DNA of 64,000 bases from Streptomyces sp. SID8374 (lineage in GTDB: Bacteria; Actinomycetota; Actinomycetes; Streptomycetales; Streptomycetaceae): NCBI RefSeq assembly GCF_009865135.1, contig NZ_WWGH01000002.1, positions 1,488,001-1,552,000 of the forward strand, written 5' to 3'. The notes beneath the pieces were generated by a model that saw only the letters and a list, made by a program, of their open reading frames with translations, was not told the DNA's origin and made no database searches. The stretch's first letter is position 1, and each line of letters starts with the position of its first letter. This document shows positions 50,906 to 59,716 of the stretch, piece by piece. The position numbers and the translations under genes were made by a program.

Positions 50906-52087
50906 ATGACCGACTACCGAGGGCTCACCTGGGAACACCCCCGAGGCACGGTCGCCCTGCGTGCCGCCGCCTCGCACTTCTCCGCAGAGGCCCACGAGCA
51001 CACCCTCACCTGGGACAGCCAGCCGCTGGAGGGGTTCGAGTCGCACCCCATCGGGGAGCTGTGCGAGCGGTACGACCTCGTCGTGCTCGACCACCCGCAC
51101 CTGGGGGACGCGCTGGAGGCCGACGCCCTCCGGCCGCTGGACGAGCTGCTGCCCCCGGCCGTTCTCCAGGAATGGCGGACAGCCGTCGTCGGCTCCGCGG
51201 CCCGCTCGTACACCGTCGACGGACGGTTGTGGGCCGCGCCCCTGGACGTGGCGACGCAGGTCGCGGCCCTGCACCGGGCATCGGGGCTCGAACCGCCGCG
51301 GACCTGGCCCCAGGCCCTGGAAGCGGCGGGCACGGTGCCCAGCGCCCTGTCCCTCGCCGGACCGCACGCCCTGCTGACCTACTTCTCGCTCTGCGTGGCT
51401 CTCGGCGACGCCCCGGACAGCCGGGGCACCGCCGCCCCGCTGACCACCGCGGCGACCGGAGTCGAGGCGCTGGAGATGATGCGCGCGTTCCTCGACCGCT
51501 GTGATCCGGCCACGGCCACCCTCAACCCGATCGCGCTGCTGGAACAGGTCGCGGACGGGCGGATCGCCTACTGCCCGTTCGTATACGGCTACGTCAACTA
51601 CGCGTCGGCCGAGGGCAGCCCCGTACGCTTCGCCGACGTGCCCCGCTGCCGCCCCGGCGGACGGCTGGGCTCCGTCCTGGGGGGGACCGGGCTGGCCGTA
51701 TCGCGCCGGACTCCCGTCACCGAGGAGCTGGCAGGGCACATCGCCTGGCTGCTGTCGGACGAGGCCCAGCGGGACCACCTGCCCCGGTACGAGGGCCAGC
51801 CCGCCCGACGCGAGGCCTGGACCGACCCCGGTGTGAACGAGCGCGCCGGGCACTTCTACACCGACACCCTCGCCACCACCGAGAGCGCCTGGGTGCGTCC
51901 CCGGCACCCCGGCTACACGCGGTTCCAGCAGGCGGCTTCGGAGCTGCTCCGGAGCGGGCTGCTGCTCGGCCGGCCGGCCGTCGAACTGTACGGCGACCTG
52001 GAGGACCTCCATCGCGGCACGGTGCTGCGCGACGGAGGCGTGGCCGCGACGGCGGGCGGCGCCGTCGCCCGCAAGGCCGTCTCGTGA
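50906..52087 (+). CDS. Solute-binding-protein-like protein without signal peptide
   Basis: The 393-residue protein resembles family-1 extracellular solute-binding proteins in overall pattern (DLVVLDHPHLGDALEADALRP, GRLWAAPLDVATQV, LLEQVADGRIAYCPFVYGY). It has no signal peptide, lipobox or membrane helix and starts directly with MTDYRGLTWEHPRG. No ABC permease or ATPase is nearby. It may be a cytosolic ligand-binding protein or an enzyme on a binding-protein fold. It is the first gene behind the double LacI-type operator, so it belongs to the catabolic regulon. GAAGGTG precedes the ATG at 50906; an upstream in-frame start at 50864 overlaps the operator end and is unlikely. Confidence 0.75.
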   Translation: MTDYRGLTWEHPRGTVALRAAASHFSAEAHEHTLTWDSQPLEGFESHPIGELCERYDLVVLDHPHLGDALEADALRPLDELLPPAVLQEWRTAVVGSAARSYTVDGRLWAAPLDVATQVAALHRASGLEPPRTWPQALEAAGTVPSALSLAGPHALLTYFSLCVALGDAPDSRGTAAPLTTAATGVEALEMMRAFLDRCDPATATLNPIALLEQVADGRIAYCPFVYGYVNYASAEGSPVRFADVPRCRPGGRLGSVLGGTGLAVSRRTPVTEELAGHIAWLLSDEAQRDHLPRYEGQPARREAWTDPGVNERAGHFYTDTLATTESAWVRPRHPGYTRFQQAASELLRSGLLLGRPAVELYGDLEDLHRGTVLRDGGVAATAGGAVARKAVS

Positions 52088-52163
52088 GCGGCGCCGACGA
52101 AGAGCCGTACGTGTGACACCCGCCGGTCCCCGACCGGCCGCACCGCCGTGACCACCCCCCCCG

Positions 52164-52181
52164 GCCGTCCGGGCGGACGGC
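52164..52181 (+). terminator. Weak hairpin between the binding-protein-like and FAH-family genes
   Basis: GCCGTCC pairs with GGACGGC over a four-base loop in the 151-base gap. It may attenuate transcription into the next gene. GC-rich spacers form such hairpins by chance. Confidence 0.35.
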
Positions 52182-52238
52182 GGCCGGAAGCCGCGCCGCT
52201 CTCCCCGGCCGTCCGGCCCTACACCGAAAGCAGGCCCC

Positions 52239-53441
52239 ATGACCCCCGACAACCCCCATGCCGCCGTGGCGCTGGAGCTCACCGCCGGCAGCACCCTCCC
52301 CCAGGACGGCACGGCAGGAAGCCTCCTTGCCAGAATCTGGAACCCTGAGGTGGCCGGACCCTCGCCGGCCGTCGTCCGGGAGGACGGCGTCCACGACATC
52401 TCCGGCACCTTCCCCACCGTCTCCCTGCTGTGTGAGGAGGAGCAGCCGGCCGCTGCCCTTCGTGAGGCGGACGGGCCACGGATCGGCGGCCTCGACGAAC
52501 TGCTGGCGCAGACCGTACGCAACCCCGACGACCCTTCGGTGGCACGCTTCCTGGCCCCGGTGGACCTCCAGCCGGTGAAGGCCGCCGGGGTCACCTTCGC
52601 GGCCTCCATGGTGGAACGGCTGATCGAGGAGCGGGCCAAGGGCGACCCGGCCGCCGCCGCGGGCATCCGCGCGGAGCTGGCCGAGGTGCTCGGGGGCGAT
52701 CTGCACGGTCTGCGCCCGGGTACGCCCGAGGCGGCCGAGGTCAAGCGGCGCCTGGTCGCCCGCGGCGACTGGAGCCAGTACCTGGAGGTCGGCATCGGGC
52801 CCGACGCGGAGATCTTCACCAAGGCCCTGCCGCTCTCGGCGGTCGGCCCGGGGAGCCGCGCCGGGGTGCTGCGCGAATCGGAGTGGAACAACCCCGAGCC
52901 GGAAGTCGCGCTGGTGGTCTCCTCCCGGGGCGCGATCGTCGGCGCGACCCTGGGTAATGACATCAACCTCCGCGACTACGAAGGGCGTTCGGCCCTCCTG
53001 CTGCCCAAGGCGAAGGACAACAACGCCTCCTGCGTACTGGGCCCCTTCCTCAGGCTGTTCGACGACACCTTCGGCCTCGACGCCATCCGGTCGACGACCG
53101 TACGTCTGGAGGTGTACGGGCGGGACGGCTACGTCCTGTGCGGCAAGTCGTCGCAGGGGCGGTCCAGCCGGGCGCCGGAGGATCTGGTCCGGCAGCTCAT
53201 GGGGGAGCACCACCAGTACCCGGACGGGGTGGTCCTGCTGCTCGGCACGATGTTCGCCCCGGTCAACGACCGGGACGAGCCCGGCCGGGGCTTCACCCAC
53301 CACCCCGGAGACGTCGTACGCGTCTCGACGCCGGAGCTGGGCACCCTGGCCCACGAGATCCGGTACTCCCAGGAGTGCGCGCCGTGGACGTACGGGGTTC
53401 GGGCGCTGATGACGGGCCTCGCGCGCCGGGGACTGCTCTGA
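52239..53441 (+). CDS. Fumarylacetoacetate-hydrolase-family protein, 2-keto-3-deoxy-acid dehydratase-like
   Basis: The 400-residue protein has the FAH-family metal site in its C-terminal half (Glu residues in NNPEPEVALVV, then GNDINLRDYEGRS). The long N-terminal domain is shared with 2-keto-3-deoxy-D-arabinonate dehydratases rather than with true fumarylacetoacetases. That reaction yields 2-oxoglutarate semialdehyde, the substrate expected for the dehydrogenase encoded at 58071 in the same regulon. The pairing supports a sugar-acid pathway, but the specific acid is not known. The ribosome-binding site is weak (AAAGCAGG). Confidence 0.8.
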   Translation: MTPDNPHAAVALELTAGSTLPQDGTAGSLLARIWNPEVAGPSPAVVREDGVHDISGTFPTVSLLCEEEQPAAALREADGPRIGGLDELLAQTVRNPDDPSVARFLAPVDLQPVKAAGVTFAASMVERLIEERAKGDPAAAAGIRAELAEVLGGDLHGLRPGTPEAAEVKRRLVARGDWSQYLEVGIGPDAEIFTKALPLSAVGPGSRAGVLRESEWNNPEPEVALVVSSRGAIVGATLGNDINLRDYEGRSALLLPKAKDNNASCVLGPFLRLFDDTFGLDAIRSTTVRLEVYGRDGYVLCGKSSQGRSSRAPEDLVRQLMGEHHQYPDGVVLLLGTMFAPVNDRDEPGRGFTHHPGDVVRVSTPELGTLAHEIRYSQECAPWTYGVRALMTGLARRGLL

Positions 53442-53486
53442 TCCGGCCGCTGTGACGCGGCGGTGGCGCCCGGCCCCGTGGCTCAT

Positions 53487-53504
53487 GCGGCGGGTTCCCG
53501 CCGC
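53487..53504. terminator. Hairpin between convergent FAH-family and LacI genes
   Basis: GCGGCGG pairs with CCGCCGC over a GTTC loop, between the two stops (53441 and 53540). It is a short possible bidirectional terminator. Confidence 0.5.
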
Positions 53505-53539
53505 GGCTGCCGGGCCGCCCGGTGCGCGTGCCCCGGGCG

Positions 53540-54595
53540 TCAGGCGCTCTCGCGGCGGCGGATCTCGAAGCCCATGTCCACCTTCGCGGTCTCCGGCTTC
53601 TCGCCCCGCATCCTCGTCAGCAGCATGCGGGCCGCCTCCTGGCCGATGGTGGTGTTGGGCAGGGACACCGTGGTCAGACCGGGCCGCAGCAGCCGGGACA
53701 GCTCGAAGTCACCGAACCCGGACACCGCGATCTCGTCCGGCACAGCGATGGAGCGCGCGGCCGCCGCGAGCAGCGCCCCGTTGGCGTAGATGTCGGTGGA
53801 GAAGACGAGCACGTCGCTGTCGGGGTGCGCCTGGCGGGCGACCTCCAGCAGCTGTCCGCCCGACTCCAGGTTCAGCGGATAGGCAGAGGCGTCGACCACC
53901 CGAGGCTCCCGGCCCGGCCAGTACGTGTTCACCGCGCGCCGGTACCCGTCCAGCCGCCGCAGCGACCGGTGGTCGCCCTCCAGCAGTGAGCCGACGAAGC
54001 AGGGGGCGCGGTAGCCCGACTGGTGGAGGCAGGTGACCATCGCGTGCATGGCGTCCTCGTTCGAGAAGCCGACGAGGGTGTCCAGCGGGGTGTCGGTCCA
54101 GTCCCAGGTCTCCACGACGGGCACGCGCGCCGCCTTGAGCATCTTGATCACCGCGGGGCTGTGCAGGGCTCCCGTCATGAAGAACCCGTCGGGGCGGCGG
54201 CCGAGCAGGGAGCGGATCAGCTCCTCCTCGCGCTTGTCATCGTAGTCCGTGTAGCCGAGCAGGAGCTGGTAGCCCTCCGGGGCCAGCACCGAGGACAGGC
54301 CGGTCAGGGTCTCGGAGAAGATGGAGGCCGAGACCGACGGGATCACCGTGGCGACGATCTTGCTGCGGTTCGACGCCAGATTGCGCGCCGACAGGTTGGG
54401 CACATAACCGGCCTCGCGCAGTGCGGCCAGCACCCGGTCCCGGGTCGCGGGGCTGACCTCGTCAGGTATCCGCAGGACCCGGGAGACGGTCTGGGCCGAT
54501 ACTCCGGCGATCGCGGCGACGTCCTGAAGCGTCACGGACCGGGTGCCCGAGCGGCGCCGGCGAACCGGTTCCGCCGCGGCGTCGCGGCTGCTCAT
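53540..54595 (-). CDS. LacI family repressor of the catabolic locus
   Basis: The 351-residue protein has the LacI helix-turn-helix and hinge near residues 20-75 (VTLQDVAAIAGVSAQTVSRV and LREAGYVPNLSARNLASN). A periplasmic-binding-like effector domain follows (VIPSVSASIFSETLTGL onward). It lies between two transcription units that both carry the operator GTTAGCGCT-N6-AGCGCTAAC, each half a 12-base palindrome with a central CG as LacI proteins prefer. It is therefore the likely local repressor, released by an intermediate of the pathway. GAGGGG lies 12 bases before ATG 54595. Confidence 0.93.
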   Translation of the reverse strand: MSSRDAAAEPVRRRRSGTRSVTLQDVAAIAGVSAQTVSRVLRIPDEVSPATRDRVLAALREAGYVPNLSARNLASNRSKIVATVIPSVSASIFSETLTGLSSVLAPEGYQLLLGYTDYDDKREEELIRSLLGRRPDGFFMTGALHSPAVIKMLKAARVPVVETWDWTDTPLDTLVGFSNEDAMHAMVTCLHQSGYRAPCFVGSLLEGDHRSLRRLDGYRRAVNTYWPGREPRVVDASAYPLNLESGGQLLEVARQAHPDSDVLVFSTDIYANGALLAAAARSIAVPDEIAVSGFGDFELSRLLRPGLTTVSLPNTTIGQEAARMLLTRMRGEKPETAKVDMGFEIRRRESA

Positions 54596-54765
54596 GCTGG
54601 GTGGTGCCCCTCTGTGCTGACGGACGATCACGGATGGCCTCGCGCACACAACTCTACGCAGTCACCGGCCCTGCTCCGCCCCGGCACCCGGGTCGTCACC
54701 GGGGCGGGTGGCGACGCTCCGTATTGCTAACGGCCGATGTCCGTCATGTTTCTCCCCAGCTCTTC

Positions 54766-54791
54766 TGTTAGCGCTGCCGATAGCGCTAACA
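54766..54791 (+). promoter_or_regulatory. Double LacI-type operator, site 2
   Basis: TGTTAGCGCT and AGCGCTAACA form a perfect 10-bp inverted repeat with a six-base spacer. As 12-base boxes these are GTTAGCGCTGCC (54767-54778) and GATAGCGCTAAC (54779-54790), the same centre spacing as site 1. It ends 64 bases before the CoA-transferase gene. A further half-site GCTAAC lies at 54726, nearer the repressor gene. Confidence 0.88.
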
Positions 54792-54855
54792 TTCCTCGTG
54801 TGGGCAAGGGTTTCCTGCTTTTGCCCCCTTTCAGCACTATATGAAGAGGCTGCTC

Positions 54856-56052
54856 ATGAAGGTTCTCGAAGGGATTCGCGTACTCGATCTCTCGATCGCG
54901 ATGTCCGGACCGTTCGCCGCCATGAAGCTGGCGGACCTCGGGGCCGACGTGATCAAGGTCGAGCCCACCACGGGGGAGTGGCAGCGTCACGCGGCGGCCG
55001 GAGGGGCCCAGGGCAACGAGGTCAACGCCTCGTTCCTCTCGCTCAACCGCAACAAGCGCAGCCTGTCCGTGGACCTCAAGTCGCCGGAGGGCAGCCGGCT
55101 GGTGCGCGAGCTGGTGGCCACCGCGGACGTGTTCCTCCAGAACTACCGCCCCGGCGTCGCGCAGCGCCTCGGCGTGGACTACGAGACGCTCCGCGCGATC
55201 AAACCGGACCTCGTGTACGTCTCCGTCTCCGGGTACGGGGAGAGCGGACCGTACGCCAAGCGGCCGGGGCAGGATCTCCTCCTACAGGCCATGAGCGGGG
55301 CCCTGTTCAGCGCCGGCGAGCCCGGCGCCGCGCCGCTCGCGGCCCCGTTCTTCCTGGTCGACGCCTTCGCCGCCTACTCCGCGTTCGAAGGGGCCCTCGC
55401 CGCGCTCTTCCACCGCCAGCGCACCGGCCAGGGGCAGCTGGTCGAGGTCAACATGCTCGACGCGATCATCGCCGCCCAGATGCAGGAGATCACCGTGCGT
55501 ACGGTGGGCGGGGTGCGCCAGAGCCGCAGTGAACACATCCACGCCCACAGCTACATCCGGGCCCCGTACGGGATCTACCCCACCCGCGACGGACATGTGG
55601 CGCTCTCCTTCGCCGAGCCCGCCACCCTGGCCGAGGTGATGGGCGATCCCCGGCTGGCCGGTTACGAGGCGGAGCGCGACGGCTTCACGGAACGCGACGC
55701 GATCTCCGCGCTCGTCGAGGAGAACCTGCGCCGGGAGACCACCGGCCACTGGCTGGAGACCCTGGAGGCGGCCGGAGTGTGGTGCGGCCCCGTCTACGAC
55801 TACGACCAGTTGCTCACCGACCCCCAGGTCGTGCACAACGGGTCCTTCCTCACCTACGAGCACCCCACCGAAGGGACCGTGACCACCCCCGGGTTCCCCT
55901 TCAGGCTCGCCGCCAGCCCGCAGACCGTGGAGCGCCCCGCTCCCGTCAACGGCCAGCACAGCCGGGAAGTGCTGAGCGAGCTCGGACTTCCCGACGACGC
56001 CATCGGCCGCCTGGCCGAGGACGGCGTCGTCTTCTGCGCCCCCACCGAGTAG
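54856..56052 (+). CDS. CaiB/BaiF family (class III) CoA-transferase
   Basis: The 398-residue protein has class III CoA-transferase features: VLEGIRVLDLSIAMSGPFA, LADLGADVIKVEPTTGEW, SLNRNKRSLSVDLK, and the catalytic Asp in PGQDLLLQAMSG. It moves CoA from one acyl group to a carboxylic acid. It heads the second LacI-operated unit, followed by a symporter, a MaoC hydratase and an aldehyde dehydrogenase, so it probably activates the imported acid or an intermediate. ATG 54856 is preferred over 54841 because AGAGG lies six bases before it. A GGGCAA/TTGCCC hairpin lies in its leader. Confidence 0.92.
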   Translation: MKVLEGIRVLDLSIAMSGPFAAMKLADLGADVIKVEPTTGEWQRHAAAGGAQGNEVNASFLSLNRNKRSLSVDLKSPEGSRLVRELVATADVFLQNYRPGVAQRLGVDYETLRAIKPDLVYVSVSGYGESGPYAKRPGQDLLLQAMSGALFSAGEPGAAPLAAPFFLVDAFAAYSAFEGALAALFHRQRTGQGQLVEVNMLDAIIAAQMQEITVRTVGGVRQSRSEHIHAHSYIRAPYGIYPTRDGHVALSFAEPATLAEVMGDPRLAGYEAERDGFTERDAISALVEENLRRETTGHWLETLEAAGVWCGPVYDYDQLLTDPQVVHNGSFLTYEHPTEGTVTTPGFPFRLAASPQTVERPAPVNGQHSREVLSELGLPDDAIGRLAEDGVVFCAPTE

Positions 56053-56153
56053 CCGCGGCCCCCCGCTCTTTCCCGCGCGCACCCACCCCGCACAGCCGGA
56101 GGGCTGAGCACACCCCTTTCAGCGAGATGGTCCATCACAGCAATGGAGCAGAC

Positions 56154-57539
56154 ATGGATACGTCCCCAGTCCCCGTCACCCGCGAGGCCACGGTCCGGGC
56201 CCGCCGGGCCTCGATGGCCTCGGCGGTGGGCAGCCTCGTCGAGTGGTACGACTTCGGCCTCTACGGTGCCGCGGCGACCCTGATCTTCAAGGACTACTTC
56301 TTCGGGACCGACGACCCGTTCGTCGGCCTGATGGCCTCGTTCGCCACCTTCGCGGTCGGCTACTTCGCCCGCCCCTTCGGCGGCATGGTGTTCGGGCACC
56401 TCGGCGACCGGATCGGCCGCAAACCGGTCATGGTGGTCACCCTCGCGCTGATGGGCATCAGCACCGCACTGATCGGCGTGCTCCCCGGACACGACAGCGT
56501 GGGATTCCTCGCACCGCTGCTGCTGGTCGTCCTGCGACTGGCCCAGGGGCTCGGCGCCGGGGCGGAGTACGCCGGTGCCGTGGTCCTGTCCTCCGAGTCG
56601 GCCCCGCCCTCCCGACGGGGCTTCTACGCCTCGTGGTCGGGCGCGGGCGTGTGGATCGGCTCGGCGCTGGGGCTCTCCGTCTTCCAGGGTGTCCTGGCAC
56701 TCACCGGGGACGACTTCTACACCTGGGGATGGCGGCTGCCCTTCCTGCTCAGCCTGCTGCTCCTGGCGGTCTCCTTTTACATCCGCCGCAAGGTGGCGGA
56801 GACGGACTCCTTCGAAGCGGTCAAGGAGTCCGAGGAGGCACCGAAGGTCCCGCTCGCCCAACTGCTGCGCACGGAGAAGCGACGCCTGCTGGTGGCGCTG
56901 GGCTCCAACGTCATCCTGAGCGGATACTCCTACATCCCCCAGGTGTGGATTCTGAGCTACCTCACGGACAACGTGGGGCTGGCGGCCGGTCTCGCCCTGG
57001 CGGTCAACGCGGTGGTCCTGGTATCGGGAGCCCTCTTCATGCCGTTCTTCGGCGCCCTGGGCGACCGCATCGGGCGCCGCAGGCTCTTCCTCTACGGAAC
57101 GGCCTTCGGCATCGCGTGGCCCTTCCCGATGTTCGCGCTGATCGACACCCACAGGACTCCGCTGATCATCGCCGCCCTGGTGATCTGCTTCGTCTGCTCC
57201 GTCGCGGTCTGCTACGCCGCCCAGGCCGCCTTCCTCCCGGAGATGTTCCCGCCCGCACTGCGCTACTCGGGCGTGGCGTTCGCCCGCGAGACCAGCGGCG
57301 CCATCCTCGCCGGCACGACCCCCCTGGTGGCGACGGCGCTCTACCGGGCGGCGGACAGCTGGTGGCCCATCGCGGTCTGCATGGTCGTCTACGCCTCCAT
57401 CGCGCTCGTCTCCGTCCACTACTCGAAGTTCTTCCGGTCGGACGCCCGCCAGGGCGACGACGCGGCCTTCGCCTCCGAGGACACCTGGAACTCCTCCGAC
57501 CCGGGCGGCGCGGCCCCGACCGCGAAGGCGGTGGTCTGA
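56154..57539 (+). CDS. MFS transporter of the metabolite:H+ symporter (MHS) family
   Basis: The 461-residue, 12-helix protein starts with the family-typical SAVGSLVEWYDFGLYGAAA. It has both MFS loop motifs, GHLGDRIGRKPVM and GALGDRIGRRRLF, plus RLAQGLGAGAEYAGAVV. MHS members import carboxylates and betaines (2-oxoglutarate, shikimate, citrate, proline betaine) with protons. Within this operon it should bring in the acid that the pathway degrades. GGAG precedes the ATG at 56154. The gap to maoC is two bases. Confidence 0.93.
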   Translation: MDTSPVPVTREATVRARRASMASAVGSLVEWYDFGLYGAAATLIFKDYFFGTDDPFVGLMASFATFAVGYFARPFGGMVFGHLGDRIGRKPVMVVTLALMGISTALIGVLPGHDSVGFLAPLLLVVLRLAQGLGAGAEYAGAVVLSSESAPPSRRGFYASWSGAGVWIGSALGLSVFQGVLALTGDDFYTWGWRLPFLLSLLLLAVSFYIRRKVAETDSFEAVKESEEAPKVPLAQLLRTEKRRLLVALGSNVILSGYSYIPQVWILSYLTDNVGLAAGLALAVNAVVLVSGALFMPFFGALGDRIGRRRLFLYGTAFGIAWPFPMFALIDTHRTPLIIAALVICFVCSVAVCYAAQAAFLPEMFPPALRYSGVAFARETSGAILAGTTPLVATALYRAADSWWPIAVCMVVYASIALVSVHYSKFFRSDARQGDDAAFASEDTWNSSDPGGAAPTAKAVV

Positions 57540-57541
57540 CC

Positions 57542-57979
57542 ATGCGCCTCGTGGAGCGCTACTTCGAGGACTACACGGTGGGAGAGGCCCAGGAGGGCGG
57601 CTCCCGGACCCTGGACCAGGGCGACATCAGCACCTTCGCCGGGCTGACCATGGACTTCCACCCGGCCCATATGGACCGCGCCTTCGCCGAGGAGCGGTTC
57701 GGCGGCCGGCTCGTCCACGGCGTGCTGACCTTCGGCCTGGTCGTGGGACTCACCGTCGAGTACAACCCGCGCGCGGTGGCGTACGGCTACGAACGGATCA
57801 GGTTTCCCCGGCCCGTCCTCGCAGGTGACACCGTGTCGGCCACCAGCGTGGTGACCGAGGTGCGCGAGCACCGAAAGCCCGGAATCGGGCTCGTGACCAA
57901 GCAGTACACCGGCACCAACCAGCACGGCGAGACCGTCCTGTCCTGCCTGCACATCCTGGCCGTCGACCGGCGGAGCTGA
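57542..57979 (+). CDS. MaoC-type dehydratase/hydratase
   Basis: The 145-residue single hot-dog protein has the hydratase motif LTMDFHPAHMD with the catalytic Asp and His in place, unlike the paralogue at 31965. It would add or remove water from an enoyl-CoA made after the CoA-transferase step. It starts two bases after the symporter stop and is probably translationally linked to it. A strong hairpin follows. Confidence 0.9.
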   Translation: MRLVERYFEDYTVGEAQEGGSRTLDQGDISTFAGLTMDFHPAHMDRAFAEERFGGRLVHGVLTFGLVVGLTVEYNPRAVAYGYERIRFPRPVLAGDTVSATSVVTEVREHRKPGIGLVTKQYTGTNQHGETVLSCLHILAVDRRS

Positions 57980-57986
57980 CCGCCCC

Positions 57987-58016
57987 ACGGGGCGCGGCCT
58001 CCCGGCCGCGCCCCGT
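57987..58016 (+). terminator. Perfect 13-bp hairpin inside the catabolic operon
   Basis: ACGGGGCGCGGCC pairs exactly with GGCCGCGCCCCGT over a four-base loop, eight bases after the maoC stop. It may end the three-gene transcript or lower read-through into the dehydrogenase gene. Confidence 0.75.
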
Positions 58017-58027
58017 CACTCCGCGGA

Positions 58028-58058
58028 CCCCGACATGACCTCCCGGTCCCCGACATGA
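58028..58058 (+). repeat. Short direct repeat before the aldehyde dehydrogenase gene
   Basis: CCCCGACATGA occurs at 58028-58038 and 58048-58058, 20 bases apart. The second copy leads into the ribosome-binding site AAGAGG. It may be a local duplication. Confidence 0.5.
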
Positions 58059-58070
58059 AGAGGTACCACC

Positions 58071-59660
58071 ATGCCCCTCGAAGGAGCCATGTTCATCGGC
58101 GCGGAACGGCGCCGCGGAACCGGTCCCGCCATCCGCTCGTCCGACCCCCGGACCGACACCCCTCTGGAACCGGCCTACCCCTCGGGCGGCGCGCCGGACG
58201 TCCGCGACGCCTGCGAGCGCGCGGCCCGTGCCGCCGTACGCTACCGCTCCCTGCCGCCCGCCGACCGGGCCGCGTTCCTGGAGCGGATCGCGGACCGCGT
58301 CGAGGAGCTGGGGGACGAGCTCATCGACCGGGCCGTCGCCGAGAGCGGCCTGCCCAGGGGCCGGATCAGCGGAGAACGCGACCGCACCACCGGGCAGTTG
58401 CGCCTCTTCGCCGAAGAGATCCGCACCGGGGAGTGGGCCGAGGTCCACATCGACCCGGCCCCGCCCGCCGGCCGCCGTCCGGCGGGGCCCGATCTGCGCC
58501 GGCGGCACATCGCGGTCGGGCCGGTGGCGGTTTTCGGCGCGAGCAACTTCCCGCTCGCCTTCTCCGTGGCCGGAGGGGACACCGCGGCGGCACTGGCGGC
58601 GGGCTGCCCGGTCGTGGTGAAGGGCCACCAGGCCCACCTGGGCACCTCCGAGCTGGTCGGCTCCGCCGTGGCGGCGGCCGTCCGGGACTGCGGGCTGCCC
58701 GAAGGCGTGTTCTCCCTCCTCTTCGGGGCCGGCAACGACCTCGGGCAGGCCCTGGTGGCGGACCCCCGGATTCGCGCGGTCGGGTTCACCGGCTCGCAGG
58801 CCGGCGGCCTCGCCCTGCTGCGTACGGCCGCGGCCCGCCCGGTCCCGATCCCGGTCCACGCCGAGATGAGCAGCGTCAACCCGGTCTTCCTGCTGCCGGG
58901 CGCGCTCAGGGAGCGGGTCGAAGAGCTGGCCGAGGGCTTCACCGGATCACTGACGCTCGGCGCGGGGCAGTTCTGCACCAACCCCGGCCTGGTGATCGCG
59001 GTGGCCGGAGAGGACCTCGACCGCTTCCTCGCCTCCGCGTCGGCCGCCATCGGCCGCGGGGCCGCACAGACCATGCTGACAGCGGGCATCCACCGGGCCT
59101 ACGAGGAGGCGGCGGAGAGGCTGCGGGACGAGGCGGGGGTCCAGGAGATCGCCACCGGCCTGCCGGGGGAGGGCGAGAACACGGCGGTGGCCAGACTGTT
59201 CACCGTCACCGCCCAGGACTTCCTGGAGAATCCCGGACTCCAGGAGGAGGCGTTCGGCGCGGCGTCGACCGTGGTCGTCTGCCGGGACCCGGACCAGCTC
59301 ACGGAGGTGGCCGACGCCCTGCGGGGACAGCTCACCGCGACCGTCCACCACGGGGAGGGCGACGGTCCGGTGGCCGCGGAGCTGCTGCCGGTACTTGAGG
59401 ACACGGCCGGCCGGGTCCTGTTCGACGGCTGGCCGACCGGGGTGGAGGTGAGCCACGCGATGGTGCATGGCGGGCCCTTCCCCGCCACATCGGACGGCCG
59501 CACCACTTCGGTGGGGACGCTCGCGCTGCGGAGGTTCCTGCGCCCCGTCTGCTACCAGAACCTCCCTGCCGGCCTCCTTCCGCCCGAGCTCTCCGACGCC
59601 AACCCCTACGGTCTGCCCCGCCGCACCGACGGCGTCCGGGAGTGTGCTCCCCGCACCTGA
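58071..59660 (+). CDS. Aldehyde dehydrogenase, 2-oxoglutarate-semialdehyde dehydrogenase-like
   Basis: The 529-residue NAD(P)-dependent enzyme has the substrate/cofactor loop GASNFPLAFSVAGGDTAAAL and VVKGHQAHLGTSEL. GFTGSQAGG, the Glu in HAEMSSVNPVFLL, and the catalytic Cys in GAGQFCTNPGL follow. This pattern is that of ketoglutarate-semialdehyde dehydrogenases from sugar-acid and hydroxyproline pathways. It would oxidise the product of the FAH-family dehydratase to 2-oxoglutarate. AAGAGG precedes ATG 58071. A hairpin separates it from maoC, but it lies on the same strand and probably belongs to the regulon. Confidence 0.9.
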   Translation: MPLEGAMFIGAERRRGTGPAIRSSDPRTDTPLEPAYPSGGAPDVRDACERAARAAVRYRSLPPADRAAFLERIADRVEELGDELIDRAVAESGLPRGRISGERDRTTGQLRLFAEEIRTGEWAEVHIDPAPPAGRRPAGPDLRRRHIAVGPVAVFGASNFPLAFSVAGGDTAAALAAGCPVVVKGHQAHLGTSELVGSAVAAAVRDCGLPEGVFSLLFGAGNDLGQALVADPRIRAVGFTGSQAGGLALLRTAAARPVPIPVHAEMSSVNPVFLLPGALRERVEELAEGFTGSLTLGAGQFCTNPGLVIAVAGEDLDRFLASASAAIGRGAAQTMLTAGIHRAYEEAAERLRDEAGVQEIATGLPGEGENTAVARLFTVTAQDFLENPGLQEEAFGAASTVVVCRDPDQLTEVADALRGQLTATVHHGEGDGPVAAELLPVLEDTAGRVLFDGWPTGVEVSHAMVHGGPFPATSDGRTTSVGTLALRRFLRPVCYQNLPAGLLPPELSDANPYGLPRRTDGVRECAPRT

Positions 59661-59716
59661 GGGACGCGGCACGCGGACGGCGGGCGTCACCGGCCTCCCC
59701 GGCCCGCCCGCGCGGA

